Positions 1 to 6,621 of a stretch of 15,452 bases of DNA are shown one piece after another. The notes beneath the pieces are model-generated. The model was not told the origin of the DNA. It saw only the letters and a program-made list of their open reading frames with translations, and did not search any database. This stretch comes from Micavibrio aeruginosavorus (lineage in GTDB: Bacteria; Pseudomonadota; Alphaproteobacteria; UBA9219), in contig DYNT01000015.1 of assembly GCA_020720905.1 (NCBI GenBank), positions 1 through 15,452 of the forward strand. The letters run 5' to 3'. Each line of letters begins with the position of its first letter. Position 1 is the first letter of the stretch. Made by a program: the position numbers and the translations under genes.

Positions 1-39
1 TGGGCGAAGTTTCCAAAATGATCGGGGAAAAACGACGCG

Positions 40-74
40 TTAACGAAAAATTAACTGGGGGGGTAATGTTAACC
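40..74. promoter_or_regulatory. CtrA-like binding motif upstream of the Mur ligase transcript
   Basis: TTAA at 40-43 and TTAA at 51-54 are separated by exactly 7 bases and followed by C, which matches the alphaproteobacterial CtrA full-site pattern TTAA-N7-TTAAC. A further TTAACC half-site lies at 69-74. The motif sits about 70 to 85 bases upstream of the small ORF at 124 and about 245 bases upstream of the Mur ligase start. CtrA is the output regulator of the CckA relay, and cckA is in the same window, so the lineage is right. Binding is inferred only: AT-rich motifs of this kind occur by chance, and the bases left of the window that would show which gene it controls are missing. Confidence 0.4.
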
Positions 75-123
75 CACGCTTGCTCTATTGTCTTCCCCTC
101 ATCATAAAGGAATCACCCCCCTC

Positions 124-285
124 ATGCGTCGTTTTCTTTTGTCCCTTGGAATGTTTGTGTTTCTGTGTGCGCCTGCACTTGCCGGACAGCTTTTCCCTCC
201 AGAAAATTCAGCAGCCTGTGTTGCTGGCCGGTTGTTTCAAAAGGCCGTTGGTATAAATCCACCTCTTGAAGTGGAGGGGGGATAG
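124..285 (+). CDS. possible small secreted protein (53 aa), unrecognised
   Basis: I do not recognise this protein. From the ATG at 124 it encodes 53 residues. The first 20 look like a Sec signal peptide: MRR, then a hydrophobic stretch, then an APALA|GQ cleavage site with no lipobox. About 33 residues would remain after cleavage, with one cysteine and no familiar motif. An AAAGGA sequence about 13 bases upstream is a possible but rather distant ribosome binding site. A TTG start at 88 would put a charged, proline-containing extension before the signal peptide, so ATG is preferred. The stop lies 14 bases before the Mur ligase start, which would allow translational coupling. The last residues (NPPLEVEGG) come from a short sequence that recurs in another intergenic region, so the 3' end, or the whole ORF, may be non-coding. 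Confidence 0.35.
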   Translation: MRRFLLSLGMFVFLCAPALAGQLFPPENSAACVAGRLFQKAVGINPPLEVEGG

Positions 286-290
286 TATAG
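265..290 (+). repeat. short intergenic sequence shared with 10772-10792
   Basis: CTTGAAGTGGAGGGGG followed by GATAGTATAG resembles CTTGAAGTGGAAGGGG followed by TATAG at 10772-10792 (15 of 16 core bases). Here it forms the last codons of the small ORF and the 5' leader of the Mur ligase. A match of this length could arise by chance in a window this size, so membership of a repeat family is only suggested. Confidence 0.25.
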
Positions 291-299
291 AATTGAAAC

Positions 300-1709
300 A
301 TGACCTGTTCTTCTCCCCCTCTCTCTTCCATCTTTTTTTGCGCGATTGGCGGCAGTGGTATGCTGCCGTTGGCGTTGATCATGAAGGCGCGTGGCTATGC
401 CGTCAGTGGCTCTGATCGGGGGCGCGATCAAGGGCGCACGCCAGAGCGTTTTGCCTTTCTGGAAGAGCAGGGGATACGCCTGTATCCTCAAGATGGCAGT
501 GGCATCACGCCAGCCGTCAGCTGTGTTGTCGTTTCAACGGCGGTTGAAGAAACCGTTCCCGATTATCGCGCTGCCGTAGCGCAAGGGGTTCCCATTGTGC
601 GGCGTGCGACGTTGTTGGCTGAGCTTTTTAATGAAGCGCATAGGCGTGTGGCCGTGGCCGGAACCAGTGGAAAATCGACGACCACGGGGATGATCGGTTG
701 GCTTTTGCATCAGGCGGGGTTCAATCCGACTGTGATGAATGGCGCGGTGATGAAAAACTTTATAACGCCAGAGATGCCGCTTGCTTCCGCGCTGGTGGGC
801 GATCCTGCTTTGTTCGTTAGCGAAGTGGATGAAAGCGACGGCTCTATCGATGGGTTCAATCCAACGGTGGCTGTTTTGAACAACATGGCACTGGATCATA
901 AGACGATGGAGGAGCTGCGCGGCTTGTTCTCTCGCTTTGTCGGTAAGGCGCAAAACGTCGTGATCAATCTGGATAATGAGGAGACGGTGCGTTTCGTGAC
1001 TCCTTCCATGACGACTTATAGCCTGCGTGATCCGGCGGCAACGCTTTTTGCCAGTGACCTTGTTTTTGAGCAAGATGGCATGCGCTTTCATGTCACGCAT
1101 ACGCCAACGGGGCAGGGCGCAAGCTTGCGGCTTCCTGTGGTGGGGCGGCATAATGTATCGAATGCGCTGGCTGCTGTGGGGGTGGCGCTGTCTTTGGGTG
1201 TTTCTTTAGAAAGTGCGGTCAAGATTTTGGAATCTTTCTCAGGCATAACGCGCCGTATGGAAAAGATAGGGTCTGCACACGGCGTGACGGTTTATGATGA
1301 TTTTGCTCATAATCCTGATAAAATAGCGGCAAGTCTTGATGCTTTTCATCAATGCGAAGGGCGGCTGTTGATCCTTTTCCAGCCGCATGGGTATGGCCCG
1401 CTTAAGCTGATGAAGGAGGCTTTTGTCACGGCTTTTGCTCAAGGTCTGCGACCCCACGATCATCTGTTTATCGTTGATCCGCTTTATCTGGGCGGAACGG
1501 TAGATCGCTCGGTGACAAGTCTTGATTTGGCCGATGGCGTGGCGGCAAAGGGGCGGCAAGCTTTTTATCATCCCTCACGCGATGACGCTGCCGCCGCGAT
1601 GGTTCTGGAAGCAATGGCGAGGGATCGCCTGATCGTTATGGGCGCACGCGATGATACGCTGCCTGCGCTGGCTCATGCCTTGCTGGGCAAGGTTTCTAGT
1701 CTGAAATAA
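300..1709 (+). CDS. Mur ligase family protein, MurC/Mpl-like (469 aa)
   Basis: This is an ATP-dependent ligase of the family that couples an amino acid or peptide to a UDP-muramoyl acceptor in the cytoplasm. The N-terminal nucleotide-sugar domain begins with IFFCAIGGSGM (11-21) and SGSDR (36-40). The ATP P-loop GTSGKST is at 121-127, SEVDESDGS at 174-182, NNMALDH at 194-200 and GRHNVSNALAA at 282-292. The C-terminal domain has RRME (318-321), YDDFAHNP (332-339) and FQPHGYGPLKLM (360-371). YDDFAH and RRME resemble the peptide-recycling ligase Mpl, while the N-terminal motif and FQPH resemble MurC. The gene is not in a division/cell-wall cluster, so it is probably a paralogue and not the essential MurC. 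ATG 300 is the earliest start possible, because an in-frame stop lies at 294, and it is needed for the first beta strand. No well-spaced ribosome binding site is visible. The exact substrate is unknown. Confidence 0.88.
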   Translation: MTCSSPPLSSIFFCAIGGSGMLPLALIMKARGYAVSGSDRGRDQGRTPERFAFLEEQGIRLYPQDGSGITPAVSCVVVSTAVEETVPDYRAAVAQGVPIVRRATLLAELFNEAHRRVAVAGTSGKSTTTGMIGWLLHQAGFNPTVMNGAVMKNFITPEMPLASALVGDPALFVSEVDESDGSIDGFNPTVAVLNNMALDHKTMEELRGLFSRFVGKAQNVVINLDNEETVRFVTPSMTTYSLRDPAATLFASDLVFEQDGMRFHVTHTPTGQGASLRLPVVGRHNVSNALAAVGVALSLGVSLESAVKILESFSGITRRMEKIGSAHGVTVYDDFAHNPDKIAASLDAFHQCEGRLLILFQPHGYGPLKLMKEAFVTAFAQGLRPHDHLFIVDPLYLGGTVDRSVTSLDLADGVAAKGRQAFYHPSRDDAAAAMVLEAMARDRLIVMGARDDTLPALAHALLGKVSSLK

Positions 1710-1712
1710 AAG

Positions 1713-1745
1713 ATCGCCCTCCCGCAAGGGGCGGGTGATTTTATT
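1713..1745. terminator. bidirectional rho-independent terminator between convergent genes
   Basis: A hairpin spans 1713-1739: ATCGCCC..CCC pairs with GGG..GGGTGAT, with one internal mismatch, one G-T pair and a short loop around GCAAG. It is followed by TTTTATT on the plus strand. On the minus strand the same stem is followed by CTTTTATTT. It lies just after the Mur ligase stop and 49 bases past the helicase stop, so it can serve both converging genes. Confidence 0.8.
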
Positions 1746-1793
1746 GTGCGTGTTAACCTGAGTTCGGAGGACTGCCTTATTAAGGCGTTCAAT

Positions 1794-3257
1794 TTACGAT
1801 GAGCGTTTTTCCACGGTGCGCGGACGGCGCAGGAAGGCGGGCATATGCTCGCCAAAGCCGTGGCCATGATCGCTGCCGCCACCACTATGTGCCAACGCTG
1901 CCGCCGAGGCCGTCGTGTGGCCATACGGCTGCGGGGCTGGATGGGGAGGCATGCGCGGCGATTCATAGATGGGTTCAGGGATGACGGCGCTGACGTTGAT
2001 TGTTTCTGTAGCGTTAGGTGCTCGTTCTTCAGCGCGATGGCGCGAAGCGGGTTTGCTACCGCGTCCGCCCCTTGATGAAGCGGGCTTTCTATCGCGGCCA
2101 AAAGACCTGCCTTCTTGAACGGGGGGTAGATCAAGGGTGGAGCGTTCAATATCTTTTTTGATGAGCGTTTCAATCGCGGCGACAAGCTTGCCTTCATCAG
2201 GGGTTACAAGCGTAAAGGCCGTTCCTTCCTTGCCTGCGCGGCCTGTGCGGCCAATGCGGTGGACGTAATCTTCCGCGTTGAATGGCACGTCAAAGTTAAA
2301 GACGTGGCTGACAGCCGCGATATCAAGGCCTCGCGCTGCAACGTCTGAGCATACCAAAAGCGAGATGTTGCCGCTTCTGAACGAATCCAGCGTTTCGGTG
2401 CGTGTGCTTTGATCCAGATCGCCATGCAAAGCGCCCGCGTTGAAGCCATGCTTTTGCAGCGATTTATGGACGATGGCGACATCGCGCTTGCGGTTGCAAA
2501 AGATAAAGGCGTTTTGCACTGCGTGATTGCGAAGCAGCGTGCGTAGCGCTTCGCGCTTATGCCAATCATTGGCGGTTGGCAAATTGACGATGGAATGCGT
2601 GATGTTCACGCCCGTGCTGGCAGGCGGTGAAACCGTAACGGTTTTCGGATTGCTTAGGAACCGGTCGGCCAGCTTGCGGATTTCGGGCGGCATGGTGGCC
2701 GAGAAAAACAGCGTTTGACGCATAGAGGGTAACAGTCCCACAATCTTTTCGATATCGGGAATAAAGCCCATATCCAGCATGCGATCCGCTTCATCAATCA
2801 CAAAAATCTTGATGTCGTTCAGCATAATCTGGCCGCGCTCAAACAAATCGATCAGACGTCCAGGCGTGGCAATCAGCACGTCAACGCCGCGCTCCAGCGC
2901 TTTAATCTGCGGCCCCATATTCTCGCCGCCGATCAAAAGAGCCATGCTCAGCGAAGGATGATACTTGCCATAGATGCGAAAATTTTCGGCTACTTGCGTT
3001 GCCAGCTCTCGCGTTGGCTCAAGGATCAGGGAACGAGGCATGCGTGCTCGTGCCCGTCCCGTTGACAGAATCTCAATCATCGGCAGCGTAAAGCTGGCCG
3101 TTTTGCCCGTGCCCGTTTGCGCGCAGCCTAAAACGTCACGCATTTGCAGGACATAGGGGATGGCTTGTGCTTGGATGGGGGTGGGGGTGGTGTAGCCGAC
3201 GTCGCCAATGGCCTTGAGCAGTTCGTCGCTTAACCCTAAATCAGGAAATGTTGTCAC
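1794..3257 (-). CDS. rhlE: DEAD-box ATP-dependent RNA helicase, RhlE type (487 aa)
   Basis: This cytoplasmic RNA helicase unwinds short duplexes and probably acts in ribosome assembly or RNA turnover. All family motifs are present in order: Q motif region with PTPIQ (25-29), I AQTGTGKT (46-53), Ia PTRELA (81-86), Ib TPGR (131-134), II DEAD (155-158), III SAT (186-188), IV FIFC (251-254), V ARGLDI (308-313) and VI HRIGRTGRAG (333-342). Residues from about 375 onward form a basic, proline- and arginine-rich tail with an RGGRG patch, typical of the RNA-binding tails of RhlE proteins. The start is GTG at 3255-3257. No closer in-frame alternative exists, and the N-terminus MTTFPDLGLSDELLKAI fits the family. 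No clear Shine-Dalgarno sequence precedes it, only a purine-rich AAGAAAAGAAAGA stretch. It follows kdpD on the same strand after 125 bases in which I see no gene or strong terminator. Assignment to RhlE and not a neighbouring subfamily is by resemblance. Confidence 0.9.
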   Translation of the reverse strand: MTTFPDLGLSDELLKAIGDVGYTTPTPIQAQAIPYVLQMRDVLGCAQTGTGKTASFTLPMIEILSTGRARARMPRSLILEPTRELATQVAENFRIYGKYHPSLSMALLIGGENMGPQIKALERGVDVLIATPGRLIDLFERGQIMLNDIKIFVIDEADRMLDMGFIPDIEKIVGLLPSMRQTLFFSATMPPEIRKLADRFLSNPKTVTVSPPASTGVNITHSIVNLPTANDWHKREALRTLLRNHAVQNAFIFCNRKRDVAIVHKSLQKHGFNAGALHGDLDQSTRTETLDSFRSGNISLLVCSDVAARGLDIAAVSHVFNFDVPFNAEDYVHRIGRTGRAGKEGTAFTLVTPDEGKLVAAIETLIKKDIERSTLDLPPVQEGRSFGRDRKPASSRGGRGSKPASRHRAEERAPNATETINVSAVIPEPIYESPRMPPHPAPQPYGHTTASAAALAHSGGGSDHGHGFGEHMPAFLRRPRTVEKRSS

Positions 3258-3382
3258 GTTGGTATAGTATCTTTCTTTTCTTATTCTTCATAGTGCCTTT
3301 CATAGGCCTTTTTCAGCCAAAAAGCAAACGACAAGGATGATGCGAACTATTTATTGATTGATTTCATGGGAATATTGCTCTT

Positions 3383-6040
3383 TTAAGCCAATGGCAAAGT
3401 AAAGCTAAAGCGTGCGCCGCCCTCAAGGCGGTTTTCCGCCCACAATTGCCCCTCATGAAGATGGATGATTCCCGAAGCGATGGTGAGGCCAAGACCTGTG
3501 CGTTTGGCTTGCCCCTCTGGCGCGATGGAGCAGAACTTATCGAAGATTTTATCTTCAAAGCCTTTGGGCAGGCCGATCCCCTCGTCTTCGATGGTGACGA
3601 GCATCACCGCGCCTTGCCGCCCCGCCGTCAGAGAGATAGTGCTTTGCGGGGGTGAAAATTGCGCGGCGTTTTCCAAAAGGTTCATAAGCAATTGTTCGAT
3701 GAGAACCGGATCAATCAAAACATCGGGAAGAGTTTCTTCAATCTTTTGAACAAACCGATGCCCTGCCAGTCCCGTTGTCAGGCGGGCGGCGGCTTGATCA
3801 ATGCGTTCATGAAGAGAGGACGGAACGCGTTGAGGTTCAATCGCGCCGTGTTCCAGATTGTTGGCGTCCAAAAGATGCGTCATCGTTTTTGTCAGGTGTT
3901 TCGTTTCCTGATGAAGGGTTGTGGCAATTGCGTGAAGGGTCGTGGGATCGATGGTGTCATGCGGTTGCATAAGATTGGCGACGTTGCCCGCGATGGATTC
4001 AAGCGGCCCCCGCACGTTATGGTTCAAACTTGTCATCAAGGAATCGCGCAGCTTTTTATTTTCGCTTTCGACAATGGCTTGCGCGGCGATTTCACCAGCG
4101 CGCACGCGTTGCAGCGCCGAGGCCAAAAGGCTCGCCATGGTTTCTAAAGATAAGAGGATGTCGTGGGTAAAAAGGCGCTCTTTGTCATAAGGAAAAAGTC
4201 CCAAAACGCCCAAAGTTTCCCCGCCTGTGACAAGCGGCAGATAAAAGCCTGCGGCGCTGGGCATGGTGGACGTGCCGCGCCCCGCGCCCTTCAGGTTTTC
4301 AAAGCACCATTGCAGAGCGCCAAAATCATTATAATAGGTTTCCTGTGGCAATTCGCCTAGTAGCATGGCGGGGTGGCCTTGCGCGTTGGTCATCCAGACC
4401 GTCGCGTTGACATGAAGCGTTTTGCTCAGATAATCCGCGACAACTTGGGCGACAGGCAGTCGTCCTCGCGTGGAAGCTAATTTCCTTGTCAGAAGATAAA
4501 GGGCTTGCGTCCTTTCTTCCTTATCGCGTGCGGCATGAGCCTGACTGCGTAGACGTGTGGCTTGCGTTGCGATGGCATAGCCCGTGATGAGCATGACCAC
4601 AAACGTCATGATGGCTGAGCTATCATGATGAGTGGGGGCGGGGAGGTTGTTCATAAAAAAGATGTTCAAGGAAGACGCCGACACCAACGCATAAAACAAG
4701 GCGGGGCCAAGCCCAAGCTTTGTGGCCACAAGAACAATGCCGGACAGAAACAAGAGAGCTTGATCCGTCGTTATCAGAATATCTTGTAGCCCATTGCCCA
4801 AAAACGTGAAGGCCACAACCATGATCAAAGCAATAAGGTAATTAAGCGGTTTAAAATTTGTTAAAGGCGAGGCGGTGGATTTTGGCGTGATGGGGGACTC
4901 TTGCCGTGAGACAATAAGGACATCGATCGCGCCGCTGCTGCGGATCAAGCGATCAATCGCGTGGTTTTTAAACAGATTGCGTAGCGACCACGTGCTGTCT
5001 TTTCCCACAATAATCTTGGTGATGCCATGGCTGCGCGCATAAGCCAGCGTTTCTTCGATGGCATCATCGCCGCGCAAAGAAACCATCGTGCCATCCAGTC
5101 TTTCGATAATGCGTTCCATAAGGTCGGCCGCGCGGCGCTTCGCGCGATTGGACGCCGAGGCATAGTCGCCGCTTTCGATGTAAAGCGCTGTCCATGGTGC
5201 CTTCAGCGCGCTGGCAAGGCGTTTTGTGGCGCGGATCATTTTGACAGAGTCATAGTCGGCATCAATAACGACCAGCAATTTTTCCGATACGTTGGCGTGA
5301 AGGGTTGGCTCGGTTGTTGTTGCGCTGCGTTCGGCATCTACACGCTGGGCCATGCGGCGCAGGGCAATTTCACGCAGGCTGTTGAGGTTATCGATCTTAA
5401 AGAAATTGTCAGCCGCTCGTTTGTTGGCACCTGGCGCGACATAGACGTTCCCTTCTCGCAGACGGATCAAAAGATCATCGGGATCAATATCGACCAGAAC
5501 AACATCGTCGGCCAGATCAAAGACGGAGTCGGGAAGCGTTTCCTTAACCCATATACCTGTCGCGCCCGCGACGATATCGCTCAGACTTTCGATGTGTTGC
5601 ACGTTCAGCGTGGTGAAGACATTGATGCCCGTATCCAAAAGCTCGATCACGTCGTTCCATCGTTTGGGGTGGCGTGAGCCAGGCGCGTTGGTATGCGCCA
5701 GTTCATCAACGATGATAAGCGTTGGTTTTCTCTCTAAGGCTTTTTCCAAATCGAATTCATAAAGGATGATGCCGCGATAAGTCAGCGCTTGTGGTGTAAG
5801 AACGGGGATGCCTTTTAATAATTCTTCAGTTTGCGGGCGGCCATGCGTTTCCACAAGGCCGATGACGACATCAACGCCCTGTTTCATTTGCTCATGGGCG
5901 GCGGACAGCATGCTATAGGTTTTGCCAACGCCCGCGCAGCTTCCGAAAAAGATTTTTAAGCGCCCGCGTTTGTCTTTTTTCTCTTCTTGCTGAATTTTCT
6001 TAAGGAGGTTTTCGGGGTCTGGCCGATTGTCATCATTCAT
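3383..6040 (-). CDS. kdpD: K+-responsive sensor histidine kinase KdpD, with altered H-box (885 aa)
   Basis: KdpD is the membrane sensor that controls kdp expression in response to K+ limitation. The N-terminal KdpD domain has Walker A GSCAGVGKT (33-41) and the hallmark VDELAHTNAPGSRHPKRW (111-128). A universal-stress-protein domain follows (about 250-375), then four hydrophobic segments (about 395-500), a GAF-like region (about 520-650), the dimerisation/phosphotransfer helix, and an ATPase domain with N-box N787/N791, G1 DEGIG (819-823) and G2 GLGL (849-852). The phospho-acceptor H674 is present, but the H-box reads SLNHNVRGPL where E. coli KdpD has SLSHDLRTPL. The residue after His is Asn and the fourth after His is Gly, so the usual D-x-x-T pair is lost. 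A GGAGG ribosome binding site lies 6 bases before the ATG, inside the end of kdpC, and the start overlaps the kdpC stop (ATGA). No kdpE follows. Confidence 0.95.
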   Translation of the reverse strand: MNDDNRPDPENLLKKIQQEEKKDKRGRLKIFFGSCAGVGKTYSMLSAAHEQMKQGVDVVIGLVETHGRPQTEELLKGIPVLTPQALTYRGIILYEFDLEKALERKPTLIIVDELAHTNAPGSRHPKRWNDVIELLDTGINVFTTLNVQHIESLSDIVAGATGIWVKETLPDSVFDLADDVVLVDIDPDDLLIRLREGNVYVAPGANKRAADNFFKIDNLNSLREIALRRMAQRVDAERSATTTEPTLHANVSEKLLVVIDADYDSVKMIRATKRLASALKAPWTALYIESGDYASASNRAKRRAADLMERIIERLDGTMVSLRGDDAIEETLAYARSHGITKIIVGKDSTWSLRNLFKNHAIDRLIRSSGAIDVLIVSRQESPITPKSTASPLTNFKPLNYLIALIMVVAFTFLGNGLQDILITTDQALLFLSGIVLVATKLGLGPALFYALVSASSLNIFFMNNLPAPTHHDSSAIMTFVVMLITGYAIATQATRLRSQAHAARDKEERTQALYLLTRKLASTRGRLPVAQVVADYLSKTLHVNATVWMTNAQGHPAMLLGELPQETYYNDFGALQWCFENLKGAGRGTSTMPSAAGFYLPLVTGGETLGVLGLFPYDKERLFTHDILLSLETMASLLASALQRVRAGEIAAQAIVESENKKLRDSLMTSLNHNVRGPLESIAGNVANLMQPHDTIDPTTLHAIATTLHQETKHLTKTMTHLLDANNLEHGAIEPQRVPSSLHERIDQAAARLTTGLAGHRFVQKIEETLPDVLIDPVLIEQLLMNLLENAAQFSPPQSTISLTAGRQGAVMLVTIEDEGIGLPKGFEDKIFDKFCSIAPEGQAKRTGLGLTIASGIIHLHEGQLWAENRLEGGARFSFTLPLA

Positions 6041-6621
6041 GGGCGGCCTCCGCCAAGGCGATCAAGGGCGAGGTTGATGCGGAGGACATTCACGCGCGGC
6101 TCGCCAAGGATCCCCAATGTTTTGTTTTCTGTATGTTCTTTGATAAGGGCGTGAACGCGTTCAGGTGTAAGCCTCCGCGCCGTGGCGACGCGCCCCGCCT
6201 GATAGAGCGCGGCGGCGGGCGAGATATGCGGATCCAGCCCACTGCCAGAGGTCGTGACAAGATCGGCGGGGATCATGCCACTTTGGGTTTCATGCGCGTT
6301 GGAGAGAACGGCGATACGTCCCCGCACGCGTTCAACCAAGGCAGGATTGGCGGGGTCTTGGTTGCTGGCGCCTGCCGTAGAAAAAGCATAAGGGCGTTCC
6401 CCTGAAGCTGAGGGGCGCGGCCAAAAATAACGCTCGCTCGTAAAATTCTGACCGATCAGTTCTGAACCTATAATCTTGCCTTGATAGGAAACCAGACTAC
6501 CGTTTGCTTGGTGGGGGAAGGCCGTTTGTGCGATAAGCCAGACGGCGGCGGGATACAAAAGACCCAGCAGCAACGTGAAGGCTGCGATGAGGCTAAGCGA
6601 GGCGCGCAAGGCTTTAAACAT
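6037..6621 (-). CDS. kdpC: K+-transporting ATPase subunit KdpC (194 aa)
   Basis: KdpC is the single-span accessory subunit of the KdpFABC pump; it stabilises the complex and raises its ATP affinity. One N-terminal membrane segment (about residues 7-31) is followed by a periplasmic domain. Family signatures seen are GSELIGQNF, then YFWPRPSA, GASNQDP and, near the middle, SGSGLDPHISPAAA; the length is normal for the family. I place the start at the ATG at 6619-6621, with AAAGGGC upstream as ribosome binding site. An in-frame TTG two codons earlier (6627) is less likely. The gene overlaps the end of kdpB by 8 bases and the start of kdpD by 4, which points to translational coupling within the operon. 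Confidence 0.95.
   Translation of the reverse strand: MFKALRASLSLIAAFTLLLGLLYPAAVWLIAQTAFPHQANGSLVSYQGKIIGSELIGQNFTSERYFWPRPSASGERPYAFSTAGASNQDPANPALVERVRGRIAVLSNAHETQSGMIPADLVTTSGSGLDPHISPAAALYQAGRVATARRLTPERVHALIKEHTENKTLGILGEPRVNVLRINLALDRLGGGRP

Noticed and set aside
3..107. Open frame on the plus strand from the window edge to a TAA at 105, possible 3' end of an upstream gene
   Set aside because: Only about 34 codons without recognisable motifs. The other two plus frames also run from the edge to early stops, so none can be chosen, and this one would run through the CtrA-like motif.
534..1151. 205-codon open frame on the minus strand inside the Mur ligase
   Set aside because: It is antisense to a well-supported gene, its product is rich in His and Arg, and no domain is seen; a shadow frame.
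1774..1786. GCCTTATTAAGGC palindrome next to the helicase stop
   Set aside because: The centre is a single base, too tight for an RNA hairpin, and no other evidence for a protein site exists; probably chance.
3284..3322. Possible terminator between kdpD and the helicase
   Set aside because: GCCTTTCATAGGC followed by T's is weak (a stem of only 3-4 pairs) and oriented for the plus strand, whereas both flanking genes read on the minus strand.
4840..4867. TTAA pairs within kdpD as CtrA sites
   Set aside because: Spacings are 5 and 6 bases, not 7, and the position is well inside a coding sequence.
5027..5677. 216-codon plus-strand open frame opposite kdpD
   Set aside because: It lies wholly within kdpD, whose motifs are intact on the other strand, and it has no recognisable domain.
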